In this document: positions 9,998 to 17,182 of the stretch, in pieces
How the letters are laid out: every line of letters begins with the position of its first letter
Numbering within the stretch: the stretch's first letter is position 1
Assembly: GCF_000281955.1 (NCBI RefSeq)
Contig: NZ_AKKF01000134.1
Coordinates: forward strand, 1-56,277
DNA: 56,277 nt
Direction of reading: 5' to 3'
From: Caulobacter sp. AP07
GTDB taxonomy: Bacteria > Pseudomonadota > Alphaproteobacteria > Caulobacterales > Caulobacteraceae
The notes under the pieces: model-generated
Database searches by the model: none
Told to the model about the DNA's origin: nothing
Seen by the model: the letters and a program-made list of their open reading frames with translations, nothing else
Program-made: the position numbers and the translations under genes

Positions 9998-10102
9998 CGG
10001 CGTGCTTGTTCCAATCCTCATCACCCAACCCATGGATTGTCACGCCAAGCGGCGGTATGCCTGCCATCCACCGCCCACCCCTCCACAAAGCGGAAGACTG
10101 GA

Positions 10103-11041
10103 ATGGATCGTATCGAGGCGATGCGGGTGTTCGTCGCCGCGCTGGACGAGGGCAGCCTGGCCGGCGCCGGGCGCCGGCTGGGACGATCGCCGGCCGCGGT
10201 CAGCCGGGCCATCGCGTTCCTGGAACGCCATGTCGGGGCCGAGCTCCTGCACCGCACCACGCGCTCGCTGCGGCTCAGCGAGGCGGGCGAGCGCTACGCC
10301 GCCGCCTGTCGACGCGTGCTGGTCGACCTGGAGGAGGCCGACCTGTGCGTGCTGGGCGAGCGCGCCGCGCCGCGCGGCACCCTGACGATCACCGCCCCGC
10401 CGATCAGCGGCGAGGAGATCCTCCGCCCGGTGATCGACGCCTATCTCGAGGCCTATCCGGCCGTTTCGGTGAACCTGCTGCTGCTCGACCGCTCCGCCAA
10501 CCTGGTCGAGGAGGGGGTCGACGTCGCCTTGCGGGTCGGCGAACTGCCCGACTCCGCGATGGTCGCGGTGCGGGTGGGGGGCGACGTCCGGCGGGTGGTC
10601 GTCGCCGCGCCGCGCTACCTGGCCGAGCACCCCCGCATCGTCGAACCGGCCGACCTGGCCAAGCACCGCATCGTCACCACAACCCATTTTGGCCACGACA
10701 CCTGGGTGTTTCCGCCGGCCCCGGGCGGCGCGGTGGCGCGGTCGGTGCACTTCAAGGCCCGCCTGGTGGTCAACAGCGTGCGGGCCGCCCTGGCCTCGGC
10801 GGTCGACGGCCACGGGGTGACGCGGCTCTACACCTACCACGTGGCCGAGCGGGTGATGGACGGCGCGCTGCGGATCGTGCTGCGCGACGCCGAGCCGCCG
10901 CCCCTGCCGGTGCACCTGGTCACTCCCCAGGGGCGGACCGCCACGCCGAAGGTTCGCGCCTTCCTGGATTTCGCCGCCCCCAGGCTGCGGGCCGCCTTCG
11001 CCAGGCTGTCGGCGGAAGCCGATGCCCTGGCCTCGCAATAG
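10103..11041 (+). CDS. LysR-family transcriptional regulator
   Basis: LysR-type regulator, 312 aa. ATG 10103 gives the standard opening MDRIEAMRVFVAALDEGSLAGAGRRLGRSPAAVSRAI, cut here to its pattern: a winged helix-turn-helix over residues 1-60, followed by the two-lobed effector domain (RGTLTITAPPISGEEIL... onward). The in-frame ATG 10037 falls in repeat sequence and is unlikely. It points the same way as the SDR-tautomerase pair 150 bases downstream, which it may control. The inducer is unknown. Confidence 0.92.
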   Translation: MDRIEAMRVFVAALDEGSLAGAGRRLGRSPAAVSRAIAFLERHVGAELLHRTTRSLRLSEAGERYAAACRRVLVDLEEADLCVLGERAAPRGTLTITAPPISGEEILRPVIDAYLEAYPAVSVNLLLLDRSANLVEEGVDVALRVGELPDSAMVAVRVGGDVRRVVVAAPRYLAEHPRIVEPADLAKHRIVTTTHFGHDTWVFPPAPGGAVARSVHFKARLVVNSVRAALASAVDGHGVTRLYTYHVAERVMDGALRIVLRDAEPPPLPVHLVTPQGRTATPKVRAFLDFAAPRLRAAFARLSAEADALASQ

Positions 11042-11188
11042 GGTGACATTCCCTCGCTTAGCGGAAGGGTCCCTGCCGAACGGCGGGCATTCAGTCGTTT
11101 CCTGGATGGTCTCACATTGACGCTCACCGGTCCGACCAGGATCGCCGGCCGCGATCTTCGCGCCGGAGGACGTCATTGGAGGCAAGTC

Positions 11189-11899
11189 ATGAGCAACCAG
11201 CAGAAGGTCGTCGTCATCACCGGCGCGTCGCAAGGCATCGGCGCCAGCCTGGTGAAGGCCTATCGCGACCGCGACTATCGGGTCGTGGCGACGTCGCGCT
11301 CGATCAAGCAGGGCGGCGACCCCGACGTCGTCGCGGTGGCCGGCGACATCGGCGATCCGGCCACGGCCGAGCGCGTGGTGGCCGAGGCCGTCGCGCGCTT
11401 CGGGCGGATCGACACCCTGGTCAACAACGCCGGGATCTTCATGGCCAAGCCGTTCACGGAATACACCGCCGAGGACTTCGCGGCGAAGGTCTCGACCAAC
11501 CTGGCGGGCTTCTTCCACATCACCCAGCGGGTCGCCGCCGAGATGCTGAAGCAGGGCTCCGGCCACATCGTCAGCATCACCACCAGCCTGACCGACCACG
11601 CGATCGCCGACGTGCCCGCCGCCCTGGCCAACCTCACCAAGGGCGGGATCAATTCCGCGACCAAGGCCCTGGCTATTGAGTTCGCCGGCCGAGGCGTGCG
11701 GGTGAACGCCGTCTCGCCCGGGGTCATCAAGACCCCGATGCACGCGCCGGAAACCCACGCCTTCCTGGCCGGGCTGCACCCGGTCAAGCGCCTGGGCGAG
11801 ACCCGCGACGTCGTCGAGGCCGTGCTCTACCTCGAGACCGCCGGCTTCGTGACGGGCGAGATCCTGCACGTCGACGGCGGCCAGAGCGCCGGTCACTAG
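11189..11899 (+). CDS. Short-chain dehydrogenase/reductase with altered active site
   Basis: SDR-fold protein, 236 aa, with a ttggagg Shine-Dalgarno 6 bases before ATG 11189. It has the cofactor loop TGASQGIG, the NNAG motif, and the SDR C-terminus FVTGEILHVDGGQSAGH. The catalytic Y-x-x-x-K motif is changed: Lys151 is present, but the Tyr position holds Ala147 (codon 11627-11629) in the stretch ALANLTKGG, so it may not use normal SDR chemistry. It lies between a LysR regulator and a tautomerase gene (55 bases downstream), a plausible small catabolic or redox operon. Confidence 0.88.
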   Translation: MSNQQKVVVITGASQGIGASLVKAYRDRDYRVVATSRSIKQGGDPDVVAVAGDIGDPATAERVVAEAVARFGRIDTLVNNAGIFMAKPFTEYTAEDFAAKVSTNLAGFFHITQRVAAEMLKQGSGHIVSITTSLTDHAIADVPAALANLTKGGINSATKALAIEFAGRGVRVNAVSPGVIKTPMHAPETHAFLAGLHPVKRLGETRDVVEAVLYLETAGFVTGEILHVDGGQSAGH

Positions 11900-11915
11900 A
11901 AGTCTTTGTTTTAAC

Positions 11916-11938
11916 GCATTTTCTTCACGCGAAAATGC
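11916..11938. repeat. Short palindromic repeat (GCATTTTC...GAAAATGC)
   Basis: Arms gcattttc (11916-11923) and gaaaatgc (11931-11938) flank ttcacgc. This is the short form of an element widespread in alphaproteobacterial spacers; a longer, worn copy is at 27079-27126. It sits between the SDR stop and the tautomerase start. Confidence 0.65.
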
Positions 11939-11954
11939 TCTGGGAGAGATCGCC

Positions 11955-12191
11955 ATGCCCATGGTCAACATCCAGGTCACCCGGGAAGGCTCCGGTCCGG
12001 GCCGCGATTCCGTCACGGCGGAGGAGAAGGCCGCGCTGATCGCCGGCGTCAGCCAGTTGCTGCTCGACGTGCTCCACAAGCCGCTGGAATCGACCTTCGT
12101 CGTCATCGACGAGGTCGAAACCGAGAACTGGGGCTGGGGCGGCCTGCCGGCCCTCGAATACCGCCGGCGACGCGCCGCCGGCCAAGCCTAA
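11955..12191 (+). CDS. Tautomerase family protein (4-oxalocrotonate tautomerase-like)
   Basis: A 78-aa protein of the tautomerase superfamily. Removal of the initiator Met exposes Pro (MPMVNIQVTREG), the catalytic base of these enzymes. The core ALIAGVSQLLLDVLHKPLES and VVIDEVETENWGWGG fit the small hexameric type. The physiological substrate is not evident. It lies 55 bases after the SDR gene and is probably cotranscribed, with the palindromic repeat in the spacer. Confidence 0.88.
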   Translation: MPMVNIQVTREGSGPGRDSVTAEEKAALIAGVSQLLLDVLHKPLESTFVVIDEVETENWGWGGLPALEYRRRRAAGQA

Positions 12192-12196
12192 CGGCC

Positions 12197-12220
12197 GGGG
12201 CCGCCCCTCGTGGCGGCCCC
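12197..12220. terminator. Bidirectional terminator-like hairpin
   Basis: Stem ggggccgcc / ggcggcccc with loop cctcgt, between the convergent tautomerase and RNase T2 genes. The T tract is poor (ttc). Confidence 0.6.
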
Positions 12221-12225
12221 TTCGC

Positions 12226-12945
12226 CTAGCGTCTCGGTGTGACCCGGATCGTCACCGGATCGGGAGTTCCGGTCCCGCCGCGACAACGCGCGAACCTGAA
12301 CTTCAGGTCGTAGCAGACCCGGACCTCGGTCAGCCGGTTGCCCGTGCTGACCCGGATGTCGAGCCCGTCGCGGGTCATGCCGCGATTGCGCGCCAGGAAG
12401 GCGTCGCGCAGCTGGCCGGCAGTCAGGACGCCGCCATGGATCGTCATGGGATCGGGCACGTCGAGCGCGGTGCGCAGGGCGCGGGCCTTGGCGAAATAGG
12501 CGCCGGCGTTGTCCCAGGCGCAGGTCCCGTGCGCCGCCCATTCGTGTTGCAGCAGCGACGGCGAGGGCGTCATGCACAGATTGGCCTTCAGGGTGGCCAG
12601 GTTGAGCGGCGGGGCGTCGCGGCAGTAGCGGGGATGGTCCCTGGCGGCGCCGTTCGGCCACAGGCCGTGGACGATGAAGCCGAAGCGGTTGGCGCCGCAC
12701 TGCAGGGCGCTGTCGGCCGCCTCGCCCCGCGCGCGGCAGAACTCCGGCGACCAGCTCAGGGCCAGCAGGTAGGCGGCGACCCCGACGTCGCGGCGGACCT
12801 CGCCGGGCGGCGGGGTTTCGGCCGGGGCCGGGGTCACGTCGCGGGGGATCGCGCAGGCCCCGGGCGCCGCCGCCTGGGCCGCGCCGGCCAGGATCAGGGC
12901 CAGTAGGACGGGGCCCAGGCTCCGGATGATCGCCGACCCCGACAT
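12226..12945 (-). CDS. Secreted ribonuclease T2 family protein
   Basis: RNase T2, a periplasmic or secreted endoribonuclease that cleaves RNA through 2',3'-cyclic phosphates. The 239-aa precursor has a Sec signal peptide (LLALILAGAAQAAA, cleavage about residue 26). Both catalytic signatures are intact: CAS1 FIVHGLWPN and CAS2 LLQHEWAAHGTC, with several Cys for disulfides. It starts one base after the stop of the RhtB-type exporter gene, so the two are translationally linked. Convergent with the tautomerase gene. Confidence 0.93.
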   Translation of the reverse strand: MSGSAIIRSLGPVLLALILAGAAQAAAPGACAIPRDVTPAPAETPPPGEVRRDVGVAAYLLALSWSPEFCRARGEAADSALQCGANRFGFIVHGLWPNGAARDHPRYCRDAPPLNLATLKANLCMTPSPSLLQHEWAAHGTCAWDNAGAYFAKARALRTALDVPDPMTIHGGVLTAGQLRDAFLARNRGMTRDGLDIRVSTGNRLTEVRVCYDLKFRFARCRGGTGTPDPVTIRVTPRR

Positions 12946-12946
12946 G

Positions 12947-13579
12947 CTAGCGCCGGGCCTCGGTGGCCATGCGCACGGCCAAGCCGCCCAGCACAGAGGC
13001 CATCAGCCAGCGCTGCATCAGCGCGAAGCTGGGCCGCTGGGCCAGGAAGCCGGCGATGGTTCCGGCGGCCAGGCAGATGACGCCGTTGACGGTCAGGCTG
13101 ATCAGGATCTGGCTGCCGCCCAGGGCCAGGGACTGGCTCAGCACCGCGCCGTGATGCGGGTCGATGAACTGCGGCAGCAGCGACAGGTAGAGCATCGCCG
13201 CCTTGGGGTTCAGCAGGTTGGTCAGGAAGCCCATGCTGATCAGCTTGGCCGGGCTGTCCTTGGGCAGCTCGCGCACCTGGAACGGCGAGGCGCCGCCCGG
13301 CCGGATCGCCTGCCAGGCCAGCCAGGCCAGGTACAGGGCCCCACCGAACCGCAGGATGTCGTAGGCGATCGGCGCGGCCATCAGCAGGGCGGTGATGCCC
13401 AGCGCCGCGCAGACCAGATAGACCACGAAGCCGGCGGCGGTGCCGATCAGCGACACGATCCCGGCCCAGCGGCCCTGGGAGATCGAGCGGCTGACCAGGT
13501 AGAGCATGTTGGGCCCGGGGGTCAGCGCCATGCCCAGGCAGACGAGACAGAAGGCGATCCAGGTCTTGGCTTCGGGCAT
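12947..13579 (-). CDS. LysE/RhtB family amino-acid exporter
   Basis: Inner-membrane exporter of the RhtB/LysE family, 210 aa, with about six hydrophobic segments. ATG 13579 gives the family opening (MPEAKTWIAFCLVCLGMALTP, shortened) and the signature TPGPNMLYLVSRSISQG. A central loop LTNLLNPKAAMLYLSLLPQF is also typical. A longer start at 13663 would add a non-hydrophobic tail and is rejected. Family members export amino acids or related metabolites; specificity is unknown. It is the first gene of a pair with RNase T2. Confidence 0.9.
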   Translation of the reverse strand: MPEAKTWIAFCLVCLGMALTPGPNMLYLVSRSISQGRWAGIVSLIGTAAGFVVYLVCAALGITALLMAAPIAYDILRFGGALYLAWLAWQAIRPGGASPFQVRELPKDSPAKLISMGFLTNLLNPKAAMLYLSLLPQFIDPHHGAVLSQSLALGGSQILISLTVNGVICLAAGTIAGFLAQRPSFALMQRWLMASVLGGLAVRMATEARR

Positions 13580-13717
13580 GGGCGGTCTCCGCAGTTCAAG
13601 GATGGGCGCCCAGGCGAACGGCTGTCGATGCGGTCCGCGCTCCCCGAGGGTGATCCCTCTCATCGCCAGTCACGCGGACGGGGCTGTGTACACCGGTTCG
13701 TGGTGAAGGTTTAGGGG

Positions 13718-13762
13718 CCTCTTCCCCCTCTGGGGGAGGCGGGCCAAAGGCCCGGAGGGGGC
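13718..13762. repeat. Half copy of the composite hairpin element
   Basis: Two adjacent hairpins, cttccccctctgggggag and cgggccaaaggcccgg, resemble the A and B hairpins of the elements at 2.7, 9.9, 19.9 and 53.5 kb. This is the only repeat I see in the 336-base gap 13580-13915, which also holds the Fur box. Confidence 0.55.
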
Positions 13763-13811
13763 AAGTGCGCCGCCGATCATGGTCCGACCGTTTCGCGACC
13801 GCACAACAATC

Positions 13812-13830
13812 TGAGAATGATTATCATTGC
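13812..13830 (+). promoter_or_regulatory. Fur box upstream of TonB receptor
   Basis: tgagaatgattatcattgc closely matches the 19-bp Fur consensus gataatgataatcattatc, with the central aatgattatcatt nearly symmetric. It lies 86 bases before the receptor ATG, so iron-replete repression is expected. Confidence 0.85.
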
Positions 13831-13915
13831 ACTGCGGTAGCGCCGCAGCTAAGAACGCGTCGCAATTACGACAAGGGCCGCGTTCTCCCGACGGCCTGCT
13901 GGGGTTTCCTGACGC

Positions 13916-16288
13916 ATGCAAAAGCCTTCCAAGCCCGCCGTCGCCGGCGTCCGCAGCCAAGCCCGCCGCGCCCTGGGCGCCGCCGCCGTCGCCGGCGTGG
14001 CCGGTCTGGCCCTGGCGCCCGTCGCTTTCGCGGCCGCGCCCGACGCCGAGGCGCCGGTCGCCACGGCCGACAACAGCACCGAGGTGGCGGGCGTCCAGGT
14101 CGACAGCAAGAAGAGGACCGCCGAGGTCCAGTCGCTGAAGTTCACCGCCCCGCTGGTCGACACGCCCAAGGCGATCACCGTGATCCCGCAGAAGATCATC
14201 AGCCAGACCGCCGCCACCTCGTTGCAGGACATCCTGCGCAACTCGCCCGGCATCACCTTCGGGGCGGGCGAGGGCGGCCAGCCCCTGGCCGACCGGCCGT
14301 TCATCCGCGGCCAGGCCTCGGGCAACAACGTGTTCGTCGACGGCGTACGCGACAGCGGCGGCCAGTCGCGCGAAGTGTTCAACCTCGAACAGGTGGAAGT
14401 CATCAAGGGGCCGGACTCGGCCTATAGCGGCCGCGGCTCGGGCGGCGGCAGCATCAACCTGACCTCCAAGAGCCCCAAGGCCGACGATTTCGCCAACGCC
14501 TCGCTGGCCGTCGGCACCGACGAATATGTCCGCGCCACCGCCGACCTGAACCATCAGATCAACGACAGCGTCGCCGTCCGCCTGAACCTGCTGGGCACCA
14601 AGGGCAACATCCCGGGCCGCAAGGCCGTGGACTTCGACCGCTGGGGGATCGCGCCGTCGATCGCCTTCGGCCTGAACGGCCCGACCCAGCTGGTGGTCAG
14701 CTACTACCACCTCGACGGCAACAACATGCCCGACTACGGCATCCCGCTGTTCACCAAGGCGCCGGCCCAGCCGCGTGACGCCTCGGGCATCCTCAAGGTC
14801 GACCGCGACACCTTCTACGGCCTGAAGGCGCGCGACTACCAGAAGACCAAGGCCGACATCGCCACGATCGCCTTCGACCACCAGATCAACGAGAACCTCG
14901 GCGTCCGCCAGGTGCTGCGCTATTCCAAGACCCTGAACGACTACATCGTCACCAACCCCGGCGACGCGGGCCCGGCCCAGCTGATCAACGGCGTCTACTG
15001 GATGAAGCGCGGGACCAAGACCCGCTGGAACCCGACCACCACCATCGCCTCGGTCACCGACCTGCACGGCAAGTTCGCCACCGGCGGGATCGAGCACAGC
15101 TTCGACGTCGGGCTGGAACTGAGCCGCGAGAAGAACCTCAACGCCACCTACACGACGTTCACCACCGGCGGCGCGCCCTGTCCGACGGGCTATGCTTGGC
15201 TCGCGAACTTCAAGACCAACCTCGGCGAGGGCGACTGCACCAACGTCTTCGCGCCCAACGCCGCCGATCCGTGGACCGGCGTCGTCAACCGCAGCCCGGC
15301 CAACTACAACGTCAGCAAGACCGCCGCCGTTTACGCCTTCGACACCCTCAAGTTCGGCGACCGGTGGCTGCTGAACCTCGGCGTCCGCCACGACAACTAC
15401 CAGAGCTTCGGCTACGACTACACCTTGAGCCAGGCTCAGGGCGTCTACACCATCACCGCCGTCGCCACCCGCGACGCGGAGTGGAGCTTCACCAATTACC
15501 AGGCCGGCCTGGTCTTCAAGCCAACCGAGGACTCCAGCCTCTACGTCTCCTACGGCACCGCCTCGACCCCGCCCGGCATCTCGGCCGGCGACCAGAACAC
15601 CAACGGCGGCGTCGGTTCGGGCAACCTGTCCACCCAGATCCTGGAGCCCGAGGACAGCGAGAGCTTCGAGCTGGGCGCCAAGGTCAACGTCTTCGACGAC
15701 AAGCTGGCCCTGTCGGCGGCGGCCTTCAAGACCACCCGCAAGAACGCCCAGGTGCTGACCGGCGTCGACACCTACGCCCAGGTCGGCGAGGTCGAGGTCA
15801 AGGGGATCGAGCTGGGCGTCTCCGGCAACATCACGTCCAAGTGGCAGGCCTTCGGCGGCTACACCTACATGGACAGCGAGCTGGTCAAGGGCGCGGTGAC
15901 GATCCCGACCACCGGCCCGAACGCCGGCGCGCCGGTCATCAACATCAATACAGGCGACCCGCTGGCCAACACGCCGAAGAACACCTTCAGCCTGTTCACA
16001 ACCTACCGCGTGGTGCGCGGCCTGTCGCTGGGCGGCGGCGCCTACTATTCGTCCAAGGCCTACGGCGGCAACCAGGGCGGGGCCGGCGGCGGGGCCAACA
16101 AGGTCTACCTGCCGTCCTACTGGCGCTACGACGCCTTCGCCAGCTACGTGGTCAACGACAAGGTCGACCTGCAGCTCAACGTCCAGAACCTGACCGACGA
16201 GCGCTATTTCACCAAGACCAACGGCGTCCACCACGCCGACCCGGCCCCAGGCCGCCAGGCGATCCTGACCTTGAACGTCAAGTACTGA
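13916..16288 (+). CDS. TonB-dependent catecholate-type siderophore receptor
   Basis: Outer-membrane ferric-siderophore receptor, 790 aa. A long signal peptide ends about residue 41 (APVAFAAA). The plug domain follows (DTPKAITVIPQKII, LQDILRNSPGIT, FIRGQASGNNVFVDGVRD, VEVIKGPDSAYSGRGSGGG, cut to key parts), then a 22-strand barrel ending in an aromatic residue (LTLNVKY). Plug sequence and gene order resemble Fiu, and the next gene encodes a PiuC/YbiX protein as beside Fiu in E. coli. The Fur box upstream gives the likely regulator. The exact siderophore cannot be told. Confidence 0.94.
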   Translation: MQKPSKPAVAGVRSQARRALGAAAVAGVAGLALAPVAFAAAPDAEAPVATADNSTEVAGVQVDSKKRTAEVQSLKFTAPLVDTPKAITVIPQKIISQTAATSLQDILRNSPGITFGAGEGGQPLADRPFIRGQASGNNVFVDGVRDSGGQSREVFNLEQVEVIKGPDSAYSGRGSGGGSINLTSKSPKADDFANASLAVGTDEYVRATADLNHQINDSVAVRLNLLGTKGNIPGRKAVDFDRWGIAPSIAFGLNGPTQLVVSYYHLDGNNMPDYGIPLFTKAPAQPRDASGILKVDRDTFYGLKARDYQKTKADIATIAFDHQINENLGVRQVLRYSKTLNDYIVTNPGDAGPAQLINGVYWMKRGTKTRWNPTTTIASVTDLHGKFATGGIEHSFDVGLELSREKNLNATYTTFTTGGAPCPTGYAWLANFKTNLGEGDCTNVFAPNAADPWTGVVNRSPANYNVSKTAAVYAFDTLKFGDRWLLNLGVRHDNYQSFGYDYTLSQAQGVYTITAVATRDAEWSFTNYQAGLVFKPTEDSSLYVSYGTASTPPGISAGDQNTNGGVGSGNLSTQILEPEDSESFELGAKVNVFDDKLALSAAAFKTTRKNAQVLTGVDTYAQVGEVEVKGIELGVSGNITSKWQAFGGYTYMDSELVKGAVTIPTTGPNAGAPVININTGDPLANTPKNTFSLFTTYRVVRGLSLGGGAYYSSKAYGGNQGGAGGGANKVYLPSYWRYDAFASYVVNDKVDLQLNVQNLTDERYFTKTNGVHHADPAPGRQAILTLNVKY

Positions 16289-16327
16289 TCCTCTCTCTCC
16301 CCGGAGTTGATCGTCTGACGTCCAGGT

Positions 16328-16361
16328 GCGTCGTCCGGGAGCGGCCCCTCCCGGACGACGC
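16328..16361 (+). terminator. Strong hairpin between receptor and dioxygenase genes
   Basis: Perfect 14-bp stem gcgtcgtccgggag / ctcccggacgacgc with a 6-base loop. No long T run follows, so it could be a processing or attenuation hairpin that lowers piuC expression relative to the receptor. Confidence 0.6.
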
Positions 16362-16385
16362 CATGTTTCTGATAGGAGTGGGGCC

Positions 16386-17066
16386 ATGATCCAGATCCCC
16401 GACGTCCTGACGCCCGACGAAGTCGCCCACTGCCGCGCCGTCCTCGACGCCGCCGACTGGATCGACGGCAACGCCACCTCCGGCTTCCAGGCCGCGATGG
16501 CCAAGAACAACCGGCAGCTGCCGCAGGACGGGGCGGCGGCCCGCGAGGTCGGGGCGATCATCGCCCAGGCCCTGCAGGCCAACCCGCTGTTCGTCTCGGC
16601 CGCGCTGCCGCGGACCATCCTGCCGCCGCTGTTCAACCGCTATGGCGTGGGCATGGGGTTCGGCGACCACGTCGACAACGCCATCCGCCGCGACCCCACG
16701 ACCGGCCTGCCGCTGCGCACCGACCTGTCGGCCACGCTCTTTCTGTCTGATCCGGACGACTACGACGGCGGCGAACTGGTGGTCGAGGACGCCTTCGGCA
16801 GCCACATCGTCAAGCTGCCGGCCGGCGGGCTGATCCTCTATCCGGCCTCCAGCCTGCACCACGTCACGGAGGTGACGCGCGGCGTGCGGACGGCCAGCTT
16901 CTTCTGGATCCAGAGCCTGGTGCGCGACGACGCCCGGCGGGCGCTGCTGCTCGACATGGACGTGGCCATCCAACGTTTGTCGGGCGCGGTGGGGGCCGTC
17001 AACCCGTCGGTGCTGTCGCTGACCGGGACCTACCACAACCTCCTGCGGATGTGGGCCGAGGTCTGA
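16386..17066 (+). CDS. piuC: Fe(II)/2-oxoglutarate dioxygenase, PiuC/YbiX type
   Basis: PKHD-type hydroxylase, 226 aa, the usual family length. ATG 16386 opens [20 protein letters not shown]. The metal site HxD...H is visible as DHVDNAI (His, Asp) and HHVTEV, with an Arg in GVRTAS to bind 2-oxoglutarate. Members are encoded beside TonB siderophore receptors and are induced by iron starvation, as expected here. The substrate is not established. A hairpin lies between it and the receptor gene. Confidence 0.93.
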   Translation: MIQIPDVLTPDEVAHCRAVLDAADWIDGNATSGFQAAMAKNNRQLPQDGAAAREVGAIIAQALQANPLFVSAALPRTILPPLFNRYGVGMGFGDHVDNAIRRDPTTGLPLRTDLSATLFLSDPDDYDGGELVVEDAFGSHIVKLPAGGLILYPASSLHHVTEVTRGVRTASFFWIQSLVRDDARRALLLDMDVAIQRLSGAVGAVNPSVLSLTGTYHNLLRMWAEV

Positions 17067-17182
17067 CGATCCCATGGCTGATGGTTTGGGCCTGAAGCAA
17101 AGACGCGACTAAAGGTCGCAAACGCCAACCATAAGTTTACTCTTCAGCTTCACCATTCCGGCGTCGTTTCCCCGGAGCCGCG

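Noticed and set aside
13670..16636. A 988-codon minus-strand open frame opposite the TonB receptor
   Set aside because: Antisense shadow with no recognisable domain; the plus strand encodes a full receptor with signal peptide and terminal aromatic residue.
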